A DNA stretch of 64,000 nucleotides from Streptomyces canus. GTDB taxonomy: Bacteria; Actinomycetota; Actinomycetes; Streptomycetales; Streptomycetaceae. Positions 26,130 through 35,574 of this stretch are shown here, piece after piece. Both the position numbers and the translations under genes were made by a program. Positions within the stretch are counted from its first letter, which is position 1. Each line of letters opens with the position of its first letter. The notes under the pieces are model-generated. The model was not told the origin of the DNA. It did no database searches and saw nothing but the letters and a program-made list of their open reading frames with translations. Location: the NCBI RefSeq assembly GCF_030816965.1, contig NZ_JAUSYQ010000002.1, forward strand, positions 2,046,001 through 2,110,000, read 5' to 3'.

Positions 26130-26178
26130 GAAAGGGGTCCCCCTGGTTCAGGAAGTGTGCGTAGGTCTGCGGGTGCGC

Positions 26179-28326
26179 TCAGGTGACGAAGAAGATCCCG
26201 GCGTCGGTGCCCGCGGGCGTGTACTCCGCGAGCCGCGCCCTGAGTCCGTCCTCGCGCTGCGGCCGGTACAGGTCGTGGTAGGCGCCCGGTTCGGCCCCGT
26301 CGTCGGCGCCGCGCCGTAGCTCCTCGGGGCAGCGGTCGGCCAACTGGGCGTACCAGGGCGTCCCGTAGCGCACGGAGGTGAACAACGGGCCGGGCTGCGA
26401 GGGGCTTCGGTGCCTGCGGGGCGTACGGGATCCGGCAGGGACGTACGAGTAGCGCAGGCAGCCGATGCCGCGGCGGGCCACGTGCAGTTTGCCGGTGAAG
26501 ATCGAGTTCTCGGCGATCTCCACGGCGTGTGTGTGGACTTCGCCGATCACGGTGGTGCGGTGGGCGTGGAGCACGGCGTGGGCGAGGCGGCAGTCCGGCG
26601 CGGACAGGGCCTCGCGGTCGTGGCCGGTGGCGTCGAGGACACTGTCGCGGAGGTGGATGTCGAGGGGGTCCTCTGAGACTTCGTCGCCGATGACCTCGAT
26701 GGTGCCGAGGACGCTGTGCTCGATCTGGAGGCAGGCGGTGGTGCGTTCCAGGATGATGCTGGGTTCGTCGGGCGAGTGCGGCTCGCACTCCGGTTCCAGG
26801 GACCAGCCGGGCACGAGGGTGCTGTGGCGGACGACGACGGCACCCATCGGACCGGTGACGTTGATGCCGCGTCCGGCGACGAGCAGCCCGTCGAGGACGA
26901 CCCGCGGCCGCTCGTGCGGGGCGCAATCGTCTTCTACAGCACGGATGTTGAGGGCGTCCGGGCGGTTGCTGTACCAGTCGAGCAGGCGGATCACCGGCCG
27001 GGTGCCCTCGGCCGCGCGCAGTTCGAGGCGGTCGCCGGGGTCGAGGTCGAAGTCCAACTGCTCCTGGTAGGCGCCGCTGTGGGTGATCTCGATGATGCCC
27101 TCGGGCCCGGTCCGGTCCGCGCGCCGGTCGTGCTGCCAGGCCCGGTAGGCGTCCATGATCTGGCGGTACGGCTGTCCCGGGCCGACTCGGTAGAAGGCCG
27201 CGTCGGGGCGGGCCACCCGGTCCGGCCTCTCGTACTCGCCGCCGCCCATGTCGGTTCCGTACGCGTAGTGGTAGTCCACCCACACGCCCTGCCGGGGCGC
27301 CGACCGGGACCCGAACGCGATCCGCCCGAGCTCCGGGTCCACGGCGACCTGGCCGCGTTTGGGCCGGTAGCGCCAGTCGGACAGGTCGGCCACCACGATG
27401 TCCTGGGGCGGCACGGGCCGGTCCTCGCCGTCGCGTCGGATGCAGAGGCTCTTGCCGGGGCCGTAGTAGTCCAGGAGCCGGTCGTGGAGGAGGCGACGGG
27501 TGATGAACGCCGGGACGTTGTCGACGGCGGCGATGTGAGTGGGCGACGGCTCCGGGACCGGCTTGGTGACCAGCGGGCTGTCGTTGCCGAGGATCGAGAA
27601 GGTGTAGAGGTTGCGGGCTCGGTCGATGCAGTAGGCCGGGGAGGACGTCAGGGAGTGCGACTTCAGCCGCCAGACGAACAGGGCGACTCCGGCCGGGCTC
27701 CAACCTCCTTGTTTCTTACGGGACTCGGCGCGGCGTACGTCGACCGTGCGGGCCGCCGTGTCGAACGGGCTGCCCGCGAGGGCGAGCGCGGAGCCGTCGC
27801 GGAGGTCGAGGAGGCGACCCCTGTCCCTTTGTAGTTTCACCGACTGGTTCTGGGCGACCAGGCGGGAGAGTTCAACGGCCCGGGCCGACCAGCCCGCGAC
27901 CTGCTCCGAGATCTCCTCCAGGAGGTGCAGGGTGCCCTTGCGGCGGCGGTTGGCGACGGTCGCGGCCACGTCGGCGCGCGGGGCGACGGCCTCGGCGAGG
28001 GCTTCCCGGCCGCCTTCGTGCAGGCCGGTGGTGAGGACGCGTTCGTAGCCGGGGAGGGTGCGGTAGCCGACCAGGTCGCCGAGGTACGGCAGCACCCAGG
28101 GGGCGGCCGTCTCCACGAACAGGTCCTCGTAGCCCTGCTGGACGCCGTCGCGGACGCGGTCGAGCTGCTCGGCGATCACCGCGAGGAGGGCGCGCAGGGG
28201 CTCGCCCTCCTCGGCGTCGCGGAGGAGATGCCAACGGGGCAGGAGGGCGGCGAGGCCGTCTGGTTCCCTTGCCGCAGCCGGGGCTGTGGTGTCCGACTGG
28301 ACATCCGCCGAGTGCGCGGTCATCAC
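26179..28326 (-). CDS. Phage tail protein I-like baseplate protein with beta-helix region
   Basis: A 715-residue protein. Residues about 25-190 match P2 gpI-type tail proteins in eCIS clusters (LLPRWHLLRDAEEGEPLRALL, VETAAPWVLPYLGDLVGYR). The C-terminal half (about 400-650) has short repeating beta strands (IILERTTACLQIEHSVLGTIEV, LDIHLRDSVLDATG) that suggest a right-handed beta-helix, a usual fold for receptor-facing or spike-like parts. GTG 28326 overlaps the upstream stop in GTGATGA; ATG 28323 is an equal choice. It probably closes the baseplate wedge and may take the place of a tail fibre. Confidence 0.75.
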   Translation of the reverse strand: MMTAHSADVQSDTTAPAAAREPDGLAALLPRWHLLRDAEEGEPLRALLAVIAEQLDRVRDGVQQGYEDLFVETAAPWVLPYLGDLVGYRTLPGYERVLTTGLHEGGREALAEAVAPRADVAATVANRRRKGTLHLLEEISEQVAGWSARAVELSRLVAQNQSVKLQRDRGRLLDLRDGSALALAGSPFDTAARTVDVRRAESRKKQGGWSPAGVALFVWRLKSHSLTSSPAYCIDRARNLYTFSILGNDSPLVTKPVPEPSPTHIAAVDNVPAFITRRLLHDRLLDYYGPGKSLCIRRDGEDRPVPPQDIVVADLSDWRYRPKRGQVAVDPELGRIAFGSRSAPRQGVWVDYHYAYGTDMGGGEYERPDRVARPDAAFYRVGPGQPYRQIMDAYRAWQHDRRADRTGPEGIIEITHSGAYQEQLDFDLDPGDRLELRAAEGTRPVIRLLDWYSNRPDALNIRAVEDDCAPHERPRVVLDGLLVAGRGINVTGPMGAVVVRHSTLVPGWSLEPECEPHSPDEPSIILERTTACLQIEHSVLGTIEVIGDEVSEDPLDIHLRDSVLDATGHDREALSAPDCRLAHAVLHAHRTTVIGEVHTHAVEIAENSIFTGKLHVARRGIGCLRYSYVPAGSRTPRRHRSPSQPGPLFTSVRYGTPWYAQLADRCPEELRRGADDGAEPGAYHDLYRPQREDGLRARLAEYTPAGTDAGIFFVT

Positions 28327-31300
28327 TTGACCTCCGTCAGGATCAGGGTGTCGGCGGCCTTCGGGGACAGCAGCGCGAGCTGCGCCGGGCGGATGCCGCG
28401 GAAGACGTACACCGTCCGGCCCTTGGCGAGGCGCCGGGTGTCGGTGATGTCGGGGTTGAGGCGCAGGAGTTCGGCGAGCGGGACGCCGTGACGGGCGCAG
28501 ATCTCGGTGAGGGTCTCGCCGTTCTCGGCCCGGACCGTGTGGGTCTTCTCGTCGTACGTCGCCGGGTGTGCGGGGACGGTCTGCTTGGGCTCGCCGGGGT
28601 TGGTGAGCAGTTCGGTCAGCTCCTGCGGGGTCGCGGAGGCGGGGATGCCGGTGAAGACGTCCACGTCCATGTAGTCGACGCCGGGCACGGTGTGGGCCGT
28701 GGCGAGGAGTTCGGACAGGCGGGCCGGTTGGCCCAACTCCCGTCCGTCGTAGCCGAGTCGGCGCAGGATGGCCTGGCGCAGGCGCGGCTCGACCGTCTCC
28801 CAGGCGTGGTCGTGCGCGATCTTCACCTTGGCGGCGACGAGCAGGAGGACCAGCTCGCGTACGTCGACGCGGACCGGGAGACCCGGGTCGCCGAATTCGG
28901 TGAGGGCGCCGCGCAGGGGCCGTAGGGTCTCCTCCGCGATCGGCACGTCGTCGGTGCCCGCGACCGTGACGTGCAGCACGCGCCGCCGTCCGTCGAAGAG
29001 TTCGCGTGCGGCCGCTCGGCCGATGCCGGCGCGGGAGCGGGCGAAGTCCTCGTAGTCGGCCTCGGAGACCAGCCGGTCGAGGGCGGAGACCGCGAGGGGG
29101 ATCGTGCGGCGGGTCAGGCCGGGGCCGTCGGCGTCCGCGCCGCCGGTGGCCGGGCGCGGGTTGGTGACCGCAGTGACGCCGAGCGGGCGGGTGAGGGGCT
29201 GGGTGATGCGGTCGGCGGCGACGTTGGCGGCCCGCCCGGTGCCGAAGCGGTAGCGGGCGTGGACGTTGTCGTGGCCGGTGGGCAGGCGGGCGCCGTGGAC
29301 GCCGTCGCCGAAGGTGACCGTGGTGCGGCCGTCGGCGGTGGAGCCGGTGATGTAGACGCGCTCGCGCGGGCCGCGTCCGGCGAGGCTGTCGACCTCGTGC
29401 CAGAGCACACCGTCGACCCGGATCTCCAACACCGGCGTGGCACCGAGGGGGTTGTCGTCGGCGAGCCAGGTGAGCGGCGACTGCCAGAGTACGAAGGTCT
29501 GGCCCACGCGGTCCGAGTCGCCGCTGCCGATGGCCTCGTCGCGGCTCTCGCCGTGGGTGGCCCGGACGACGTTGCCGAGGATACGGACGGACTCGCGGCG
29601 GTAGCGGTACGCGAGGTCGCCGGTCAGGGTGAGCCGGGTGTGGACGCGGTCGCCGGGGAGCTGGGGGTCCGCGGCGGGGTCGGCGGCGGCGATGGTGACG
29701 ACCTCGGTGGCCGGGACGGCACCCGGCAGGTCGCTGCGCTCACCGCTGACGACGAGGGTCCGTCCGGGGGCCAACCCGTCGTACAGCTCGGCAAGTTCGA
29801 TCTCGTTGCCGTGCACGTCCTCACCGAGCGGTTCGTCGGCCAGGCGCAGCGGTTCGCCCGCCGCGTGCACGGTGGTGTCGCGGATGTGGGAGAGGAGTAC
29901 GTCGAACTCGTCCAACCAGTCGTTGGCGAGCGTGAGTTCGGTGCCGCGCCCGGTGATGCCGTAGTTGGTGTACGCCGCCGTACGCTTCGCCATGACCTGG
30001 GTGGTGACGAAGGCCAGCTTGGCGTCGCCGGGGATCTGGTCCCCCTTGGCGGGCCGCTGGACGGCGACCCAGCTGCCGACGGTGATCCCGTCGTGCACGC
30101 TGTCCAGTTGGAGCACCTTGCGGTTGACGGGCTCGGGCTTGCTGGCGATGACGATCTCGACGTTGGGCTCGGTGCTGCCGATCGTATAGCGCAGGCTGAC
30201 CTCGTACTCGCCGTGGGTGAACTGCTCGTTGGCGCCCGGGCGCAGGGCGATCTCCTGCGCGGTGCCGTTGTGGATGCCCACGTGGACCAGGCCGTCGTCG
30301 TCGGGCCGGGACACGAACAGGGTGCGCTCGGGCAGCCCGCTGCGGAGGCGGACGGTGACGCCGGGGTCCTGGGAGTCGGTCGGCCGACGGGTCGGCCCGT
30401 TCAGGTCGCGGTCCTGCCCGGAACGGGTCTGAAGGTCGACCTGCCCCGGCCCGAGCGCGAAGGACACCTGCTGGGCGAGCGGCAGGGTCACGGCCCGCTG
30501 GTCGGAGCTGCCGCCCTCGATGTACTGGAAGTCCGTCCGCACCGGCACCTTGCCCGCGGTGTCGTAGGCGACCCGGACCCCGGCCAGCACGGCCCCGGTG
30601 AGCGGCCAGTCCGCGGAACGGATGACCCGCCCGCGGTCGTCCTGGACCGGCTTGAGAGGAGCGGTGGCCCCGAAGGGCGCGGTGGTGACCCGCATGGCGA
30701 GCAGCTCACGGAGGAGCGGCGCGGCTCCGGGCACGGCGGCCTTGCGCCAGGCCGGGTAGAGGGTGCGAAGGGAGGGGTTGAGGGTGGAGAGGAGGCGGGC
30801 GGGGTCGGCGGTGGGGCGGGGGGCCGCGCCTTCCGATGCCGGGGTGTCGGCCCGCAGGGCGGGGAGGATGCCGGCCAGTGCCTGGAGAGCGGCGGCGCGC
30901 CGGTCTTTCAGGGGCGCGGGGCTGTATCGACCTGCGGCTCCGCCGCGGGGCGCGACCAGCCCCAACGGCGCGGCAGACGACCGACTGCCTTCTGTCTGCG
31001 CAGGCGCCAACTCCAGTGCCCGCTCAGCAAGTTCCCCAAGCACCGCCTCCAACTGCTCGAACCAAGCGGCGACATCCTCATAGGGATCGGCCAACACCTG
31101 GGCCTCACCGAGACGGGCGACGGGCTCCGCGAGCCGCTGGGCGAGGCTCTCAGGCGTCTCGATGCCGTCCAAGTCATCCCGCAGCGGCGCCAGCACCTGA
31201 TCGTCGATGTCCTCGATCAGCCGACTCACCGGCCGCGGATTGGGCACTTCGGGCGTCGGCGGCTCATCCCCGGGCTCCCCCGGCACCGCAGGCTCGGCGA

Positions 31301-32093
31301 CCCACCGCCGCACTTCGTCCACGAGCTCCTTGAGCGTCGCCGGCGCCGACTTCGGCAGCGAGATCGCGGTGATCTCCTCGTCCCGGTCGACCCGTGTCTT
31401 CGCGACCGGCAGCAACAGCCGCTGTCCACCCGCCTGTTCCCCGAAGACGAACAGCAACTGGTCCCCGGTCCGGAGCGAGTTCGCCGTACCGTCGACGAAC
31501 AGCTCCGACCGCCGCTCCAGATCCGCGGGCGTCACCGACGACGGCCGGCGCCGACGCACCTTCAACTCGTTCCAGTCCCAGCGAGCCGTCAGATCCGCAC
31601 TGGTCTCGAACGTGAGGGACTGCTCATCGGCGGACGCGGGCACGCTGTGACTACGCGCTCCCCTCGGGATGAGCACCGGCAGGGTCTCGGCGCGCGGATC
31701 ACGTTCCAGGCTGTACGCGAGATAGGTGGACGCGGCGACACCCGGCCGCGGCCGGTGCCCCACCAGCCTGCCCAGCAGCACCAGCGACCGGTGCTCGTTC
31801 GCCGTACGGACATACGCCTCGTCGGCGATCCGCTCGGAGTGGAAGGTGAGCAGGTCACCGAGGACGGCGGTGGCGTCGAGCAGGCCGATCGCCGGGTCGT
31901 CCGGGGTGCGGACGGTGAGCCCGTTCAGGGCCGGGTACGCGGGTGAGGCGAGCCGGTCGAGCAAGGCCGCCAGGAAGGACCCGTACTCGCCGACGCGGTA
32001 GTCGAGGGCGGTGCGGCCGGGTGGGTTGTGGAGCGGGGCGGGCGCCAGGCGCTCGTCGTGGCCGCCGCAGCCGCATTCTTCAGACGCGCACAT
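28323..32093 (-). CDS. Putative baseplate assembly protein (gpJ/gp6-like), second copy, LysM C-terminus
   Basis: A 1256-residue baseplate protein. ATG 32093 (MCASEECGCGGHDE) overlaps the upstream stop as ATGA; the open frame upstream is a shadow of the first gpJ gene. The N-terminal region (GLTVRTPDDPAIGLLDATAVLGDLLTFHSERIADEAYVRTA) and the C-terminal domain (LVSEADYEDFARSRAGIGRAAAREL) are typical of TIGR02243 baseplate proteins. The end carries a LysM repeat (TVRAENGETLTEICARHGVPLAELLRLNP), which is unusual for this family. About 795-825 is coded by a dispersed Streptomyces repeat (see 30905-30990). It should build the outer baseplate wedge with the first copy. Confidence 0.85.
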   Translation of the reverse strand: MCASEECGCGGHDERLAPAPLHNPPGRTALDYRVGEYGSFLAALLDRLASPAYPALNGLTVRTPDDPAIGLLDATAVLGDLLTFHSERIADEAYVRTANEHRSLVLLGRLVGHRPRPGVAASTYLAYSLERDPRAETLPVLIPRGARSHSVPASADEQSLTFETSADLTARWDWNELKVRRRRPSSVTPADLERRSELFVDGTANSLRTGDQLLFVFGEQAGGQRLLLPVAKTRVDRDEEITAISLPKSAPATLKELVDEVRRWVAEPAVPGEPGDEPPTPEVPNPRPVSRLIEDIDDQVLAPLRDDLDGIETPESLAQRLAEPVARLGEAQVLADPYEDVAAWFEQLEAVLGELAERALELAPAQTEGSRSSAAPLGLVAPRGGAAGRYSPAPLKDRRAAALQALAGILPALRADTPASEGAAPRPTADPARLLSTLNPSLRTLYPAWRKAAVPGAAPLLRELLAMRVTTAPFGATAPLKPVQDDRGRVIRSADWPLTGAVLAGVRVAYDTAGKVPVRTDFQYIEGGSSDQRAVTLPLAQQVSFALGPGQVDLQTRSGQDRDLNGPTRRPTDSQDPGVTVRLRSGLPERTLFVSRPDDDGLVHVGIHNGTAQEIALRPGANEQFTHGEYEVSLRYTIGSTEPNVEIVIASKPEPVNRKVLQLDSVHDGITVGSWVAVQRPAKGDQIPGDAKLAFVTTQVMAKRTAAYTNYGITGRGTELTLANDWLDEFDVLLSHIRDTTVHAAGEPLRLADEPLGEDVHGNEIELAELYDGLAPGRTLVVSGERSDLPGAVPATEVVTIAAADPAADPQLPGDRVHTRLTLTGDLAYRYRRESVRILGNVVRATHGESRDEAIGSGDSDRVGQTFVLWQSPLTWLADDNPLGATPVLEIRVDGVLWHEVDSLAGRGPRERVYITGSTADGRTTVTFGDGVHGARLPTGHDNVHARYRFGTGRAANVAADRITQPLTRPLGVTAVTNPRPATGGADADGPGLTRRTIPLAVSALDRLVSEADYEDFARSRAGIGRAAARELFDGRRRVLHVTVAGTDDVPIAEETLRPLRGALTEFGDPGLPVRVDVRELVLLLVAAKVKIAHDHAWETVEPRLRQAILRRLGYDGRELGQPARLSELLATAHTVPGVDYMDVDVFTGIPASATPQELTELLTNPGEPKQTVPAHPATYDEKTHTVRAENGETLTEICARHGVPLAELLRLNPDITDTRRLAKGRTVYVFRGIRPAQLALLSPKAADTLILTEVK
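30905..30990 (-). repeat. Dispersed Streptomyces-type repeat inside the baseplate gene
   Basis: The plus strand here reads GGGGCGCGGGGCTGTATCGA, then a CTGCGGCTCCGCCGCGG block and GGCGCGACCAGCCCCAACGG. I recognise this as close to a short element that is very common between Streptomyces genes. Here it is in frame inside the second gpJ-type protein and encodes SAAPLGLVAPRGGAAGRYSP plus PAPLKDRRAA, a stretch of low-complexity residues unlike the surrounding helical sequence. Confidence 0.55.
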
Positions 32094-35000
32094 CAGGCAC
32101 CTCCCAGGGATATCGCCAGCAGGCCGTTCTCCGGCCGGTCCGGGTCGTTGTCGCAGGTGGCGATCTCCAGCGGGCCGAGCCGCAGCACGCCGTCCTCCCT
32201 CTCTCCTCGGTCCTGCTCGGACAGCCTTTGGAAACGGGTGACTTGGACGCCCGTCACACCGGGCACGGCCGCCGCGGCGGCGACCAGTCGGCTGAGCCGG
32301 ACGGGTTCGCCGAAGGTCAGCGCGTCGGGGTGGAAGAAGCCGTGCCGTCCGTTGCCGAGCACGCGGTACAGCTCGGCGAGGATCTGCCCGTGCTGGTGAC
32401 CGGGGGCCGCGCAGACGCTGAGCGCGATGTCCAGCGGGACGAGCCTGGCGGGCCCGACGACGAGGTCGTGGCCGATGCGCCGGTACGCCTCCAGGGACTG
32501 CTCGACGTGCGCGAGCAGTTCGGCCGAGGGCTCGGCGTCGCCGTACGCGTCGATCGCGATGTGTGCTTCCTGGACACTGCCGGTCCAGCGGAGCGCGGCT
32601 GCGGCCCGCTGGACGCCGGGCAGCAAGCTCGCGAGGGCCGCGTAGTCGTCGGCGGTGACCGCGCGCAGGCGGGTGCGGCGCAGGTCGAGGGGGGCCAACT
32701 GGCGCACCTGCCCGACGGGTTCGGGTTCCGCGCCGCCGACGGCGGGCAGGGGATTGCGTACGACGACGGCGGGCGGCTGTGCGCAGTCGCTGTGGATGAC
32801 CAGGTGGTTGATGGCCTCCGCGCCGATGTTGCCCGCGCTGCCGCCGCCGAGCCGGTAGTGCAGGGCGAGCCGGGCTCCCGGGGTGGGCCGGGCGCCGTGC
32901 CGGCCGTCGCCGAAGCGCAGGGCGAGGCGGCCGTCGTTCTCCAGTTCGCCGACGAAGTGCCGGTCGCGGGGACCGCTGTCGAGCAGGTCGCGGCGCGGCG
33001 ACCAGGTCTCGTCGACGCGTACGGCGGGCAGTGCCCGGCGCGGGTCCTGGGTGAGCGCGGCGGTCGCCGGGCCACGGAGTACCGGCTCGTCGGGGTGGAG
33101 CCCGGCAGCGTACTGCGGGCCCCAACTGTGCGCGATCTCCCAGGCGATGTGCGGGTCGAGGACCGTGCCCGCGCGGGCGCGGGCCGCGAGGATCTCGACG
33201 CGGCGGAGTTTGCCGTCGAGCAACCGGTCGCTGCGGTACAGGAGTTCGCGCAGGGCGCGCACCGGGTGGCGGCGCAGTTCGAGGCGTTCGAGGACGTGGA
33301 GGCCGTAGACGAGGGTGAGTTCGGAGATCTCCTCCTCGCTCAGGCCGTCGCGGTCGCGGGCGCTGCGCCACAGGTCGACAAGGCGCTGCCGGATGCGTCC
33401 GGGGATCGCGGCGATCCGCTCGGCCTGTCCGGCGGCGACCGTGGCCGGCTCGGGGTACGGCACCGCTTGGACGACCGGGGAGCGGCCGAGGACGGGGCGG
33501 AAGCGGGGGGCGATGCCGGGGTAGACGGACTGGGCGAGCAGGGTGCGCAGGGCGGCGGCCTGGGCGTACGACGTCCCGGGGACGACGCGTTCGTGCCGCT
33601 GCCCGGCCCGCTCCAGGCCGAGTCCGGCGCGTACGGTGGCGGCCTCGCCGACGGTCTGGAACAGCTCACGGATGTCGTCCGGTACGAGCGACTCGCCCGA
33701 CTCGGCCTTGTCCGTCAGGGAGTTGATGAGCCGGGCGGGCGCGTTGCCCTCGTCCCGGTCGCCGCAGCCGAAGGCGGGCGGGGCGCAGGGGGCGACGACG
33801 GCGGGCTCGGGCGGGACGGTGACCGTCTCGGGAAAACCGTGGAGGGTGCGGCCGTGGTCGACGAGGACGACGTTGCCGCGGGCGAGGGTCACGTCCTCGA
33901 CGGGCAGGCAGTCGCGGCCGGCCCGGGCGGTGAGGCAGAACGGGAAGCGCAGGGCGTCCTCGGCGGCCCAGGTGACCTCCAGGACCGGCTGGTCCTCGAT
34001 GCGGTCGACGGCCGGGCGGACGGAGGTCAGACGGACGGCCTGGCGGTGGGCGGGGTCGGCGTCGCCGGGGGTACCGGTGCGTGGGCCCCGTACCTCTTCG
34101 AGGACCAGCAAGTCGCCGGGCTTCAGGTCGAGTTGGCGGTCCTTGCAGGTCTCCCGGTCGCGCCATTCGTCGCGCAAAGTGGCCGAGGTCGCGCCCTGGG
34201 GGAGGGTGCCGACCTCGCCGCCCCAGGTCCACAGGCGGATCGCGTTGTGGGCGACCTTCAGCTCCAACGGGTCGGCGGCGACGACCGGTTCGAAGACCTC
34301 CACCGAGCCGCGCTCGTCCAGGTCGCCGAGGTCATTCTCGTCGATGACCGTGCCGGGCTCGGGGCGGTCGTGCGGGTCGAGGGTGCGGACGTCGACGGAG
34401 GCGAAGCGGAAGGTGCCCGGGGCGAGGGTGATGTCGCCGGCGCTCTCGACGGTGACGTACGCCCTGGCCGTGCAGCCGTCGTGCATCGCGTAGTCGATGA
34501 GCCGGAGGTGTCGCCGTACGGAGACCCGGCGGCGGGCGGTGTCGAGGTAGGCCTCGGTGGCCACCGCGTCCTGCTGGTAGCTGATCTGGTCGCCGGTGTA
34601 CGCGAGGAGCTCGACGAGGGTCATGCCGAGGTCGGCGGGGTTGCGCTCGACCCAGTCGGGGGTGGTGAGGGCGAGCCGGTCGAGGAGCAGCTTGCGGATG
34701 GTGTCGTGGTCGCGGGCCGTGTAGTCGACGACCGGGGCCTCGGGGAAGCTTTCTGGGTGTCCGTCATCTTCCTTGCAGTCGAAGGGAGTTGGGCAGTCGG
34801 GGCGGAAGGAGAAGGTCGCGGTGTGGTAGCGCTGGTCGAAGCCGCGGAAGGGTTCGGTGCCGGGGCGGCCGTACGGGTCGGTCTCGACGAGCGAGAGACG
34901 GTAGCGGGAGGTGTCGCCGGCCTGGTCGAGGGTGACGTAGAGCTTGTCGTCGAGCTCGGGGTCCTCCTCGCGTTCGACGCTGAGGTCGACGGCGGTGATG

Positions 35001-35194
35001 CCGGTGATGCGGCGGCCGCCGTCGATACGGACGTTCTCGGGCCCGAGGCCGTGCGGGGCCTTGCCGAGGAAGGTGACGGTGAGGAGGAGGCCGTCGTCGT
35101 CGACCTCCACCGCGTCGATCCCGTTGAGCTGGGCGGCTCGCACCTTGGCCCGGCGGGTGGTGGTGCGGGTCATGCGGGTCGTGGTGCCGGTCAT
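32093..35194 (-). CDS. Putative baseplate assembly protein (gpJ/gp6-like), first copy
   Basis: A 1033-residue baseplate wedge protein of the TIGR02243 kind. Diagnostic stretches are DYTARDHDTIRKLLLDRLALTTPDWVERNPADLGMTLVELLAYTGDQISYQQDAVATEAYLDTARRR near residues 135-200 and the C-terminal TADDYAALASLLPGVQRAAAALRWTGS. A Thr/Arg-rich N-terminus (MTGTTTRMTRTTTRR) is probably flexible. It overlaps the gp25 stop by 4 nt and the second gpJ start by 1-3 nt, so translation is coupled through the whole baseplate group. It probably joins the hub-spike complex to the sheath end. Confidence 0.87.
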   Translation of the reverse strand: MTGTTTRMTRTTTRRAKVRAAQLNGIDAVEVDDDGLLLTVTFLGKAPHGLGPENVRIDGGRRITGITAVDLSVEREEDPELDDKLYVTLDQAGDTSRYRLSLVETDPYGRPGTEPFRGFDQRYHTATFSFRPDCPTPFDCKEDDGHPESFPEAPVVDYTARDHDTIRKLLLDRLALTTPDWVERNPADLGMTLVELLAYTGDQISYQQDAVATEAYLDTARRRVSVRRHLRLIDYAMHDGCTARAYVTVESAGDITLAPGTFRFASVDVRTLDPHDRPEPGTVIDENDLGDLDERGSVEVFEPVVAADPLELKVAHNAIRLWTWGGEVGTLPQGATSATLRDEWRDRETCKDRQLDLKPGDLLVLEEVRGPRTGTPGDADPAHRQAVRLTSVRPAVDRIEDQPVLEVTWAAEDALRFPFCLTARAGRDCLPVEDVTLARGNVVLVDHGRTLHGFPETVTVPPEPAVVAPCAPPAFGCGDRDEGNAPARLINSLTDKAESGESLVPDDIRELFQTVGEAATVRAGLGLERAGQRHERVVPGTSYAQAAALRTLLAQSVYPGIAPRFRPVLGRSPVVQAVPYPEPATVAAGQAERIAAIPGRIRQRLVDLWRSARDRDGLSEEEISELTLVYGLHVLERLELRRHPVRALRELLYRSDRLLDGKLRRVEILAARARAGTVLDPHIAWEIAHSWGPQYAAGLHPDEPVLRGPATAALTQDPRRALPAVRVDETWSPRRDLLDSGPRDRHFVGELENDGRLALRFGDGRHGARPTPGARLALHYRLGGGSAGNIGAEAINHLVIHSDCAQPPAVVVRNPLPAVGGAEPEPVGQVRQLAPLDLRRTRLRAVTADDYAALASLLPGVQRAAAALRWTGSVQEAHIAIDAYGDAEPSAELLAHVEQSLEAYRRIGHDLVVGPARLVPLDIALSVCAAPGHQHGQILAELYRVLGNGRHGFFHPDALTFGEPVRLSRLVAAAAAVPGVTGVQVTRFQRLSEQDRGEREDGVLRLGPLEIATCDNDPDRPENGLLAISLGGA

Positions 35195-35574
35195 GAGGCC
35201 CTCCCCTCGAAGAGGTCGTCGCGCAGGGTGCCGGTGGCGCGGACGACGTACGAGAGATGGACCCGTACGACGTTGTCCTCACTGTCTATGTCGAGCGCGA
35301 CCACCTCGATCAGGTCGCCGAGCCAGCGCTGGAGGGAGGCCTGGACGGACAGTTCGAGGGTGCTGACGAGTTCCGGGCTGTTCGGGGCGAAGACCAGGTC
35401 GAGGAGTCCGCAGCCGAAGTCGGGGCGCATCACGCGCTCGCCGGGGCTGGTGAACAGCAGCTGTTCGACGAGGTCGTGGACGTGCTCGCCGTGTCCGGCG
35501 TGCGCGGTGCGGCCCCGGCGGTCGGCGTGGAACGGGAACGCGATGTCGGAGCGCGTGCGGGCGCGTGGGCTCAT
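35191..35574 (-). CDS. gpW/gp25-like baseplate wedge protein
   Basis: A 127-residue protein of the T4 gp25 family, the wedge subunit that starts sheath polymerisation at the baseplate. The core (HVHDLVEQLLFTSPGERVMRPDFGCGLLDLVFAPN) is the classic signature with the conserved ERV-RPDFG segment. ATG 35574 overlaps the PAAR stop as ATGA and its own stop overlaps the first gpJ start. Length and order (PAAR, gp25, gpJ) match other eCIS clusters. Confidence 0.93.
   Translation of the reverse strand: MSPRARTRSDIAFPFHADRRGRTAHAGHGEHVHDLVEQLLFTSPGERVMRPDFGCGLLDLVFAPNSPELVSTLELSVQASLQRWLGDLIEVVALDIDSEDNVVRVHLSYVVRATGTLRDDLFEGRAS

Noticed and set aside
28323..33371. 1682-residue reading of the second gpJ-type protein
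   Set aside because: The extra N-terminal ~425 residues are an Arg/Pro-rich shadow of the first gpJ gene; ATG 32093 with an ATGA overlap gives the proper N-terminus.
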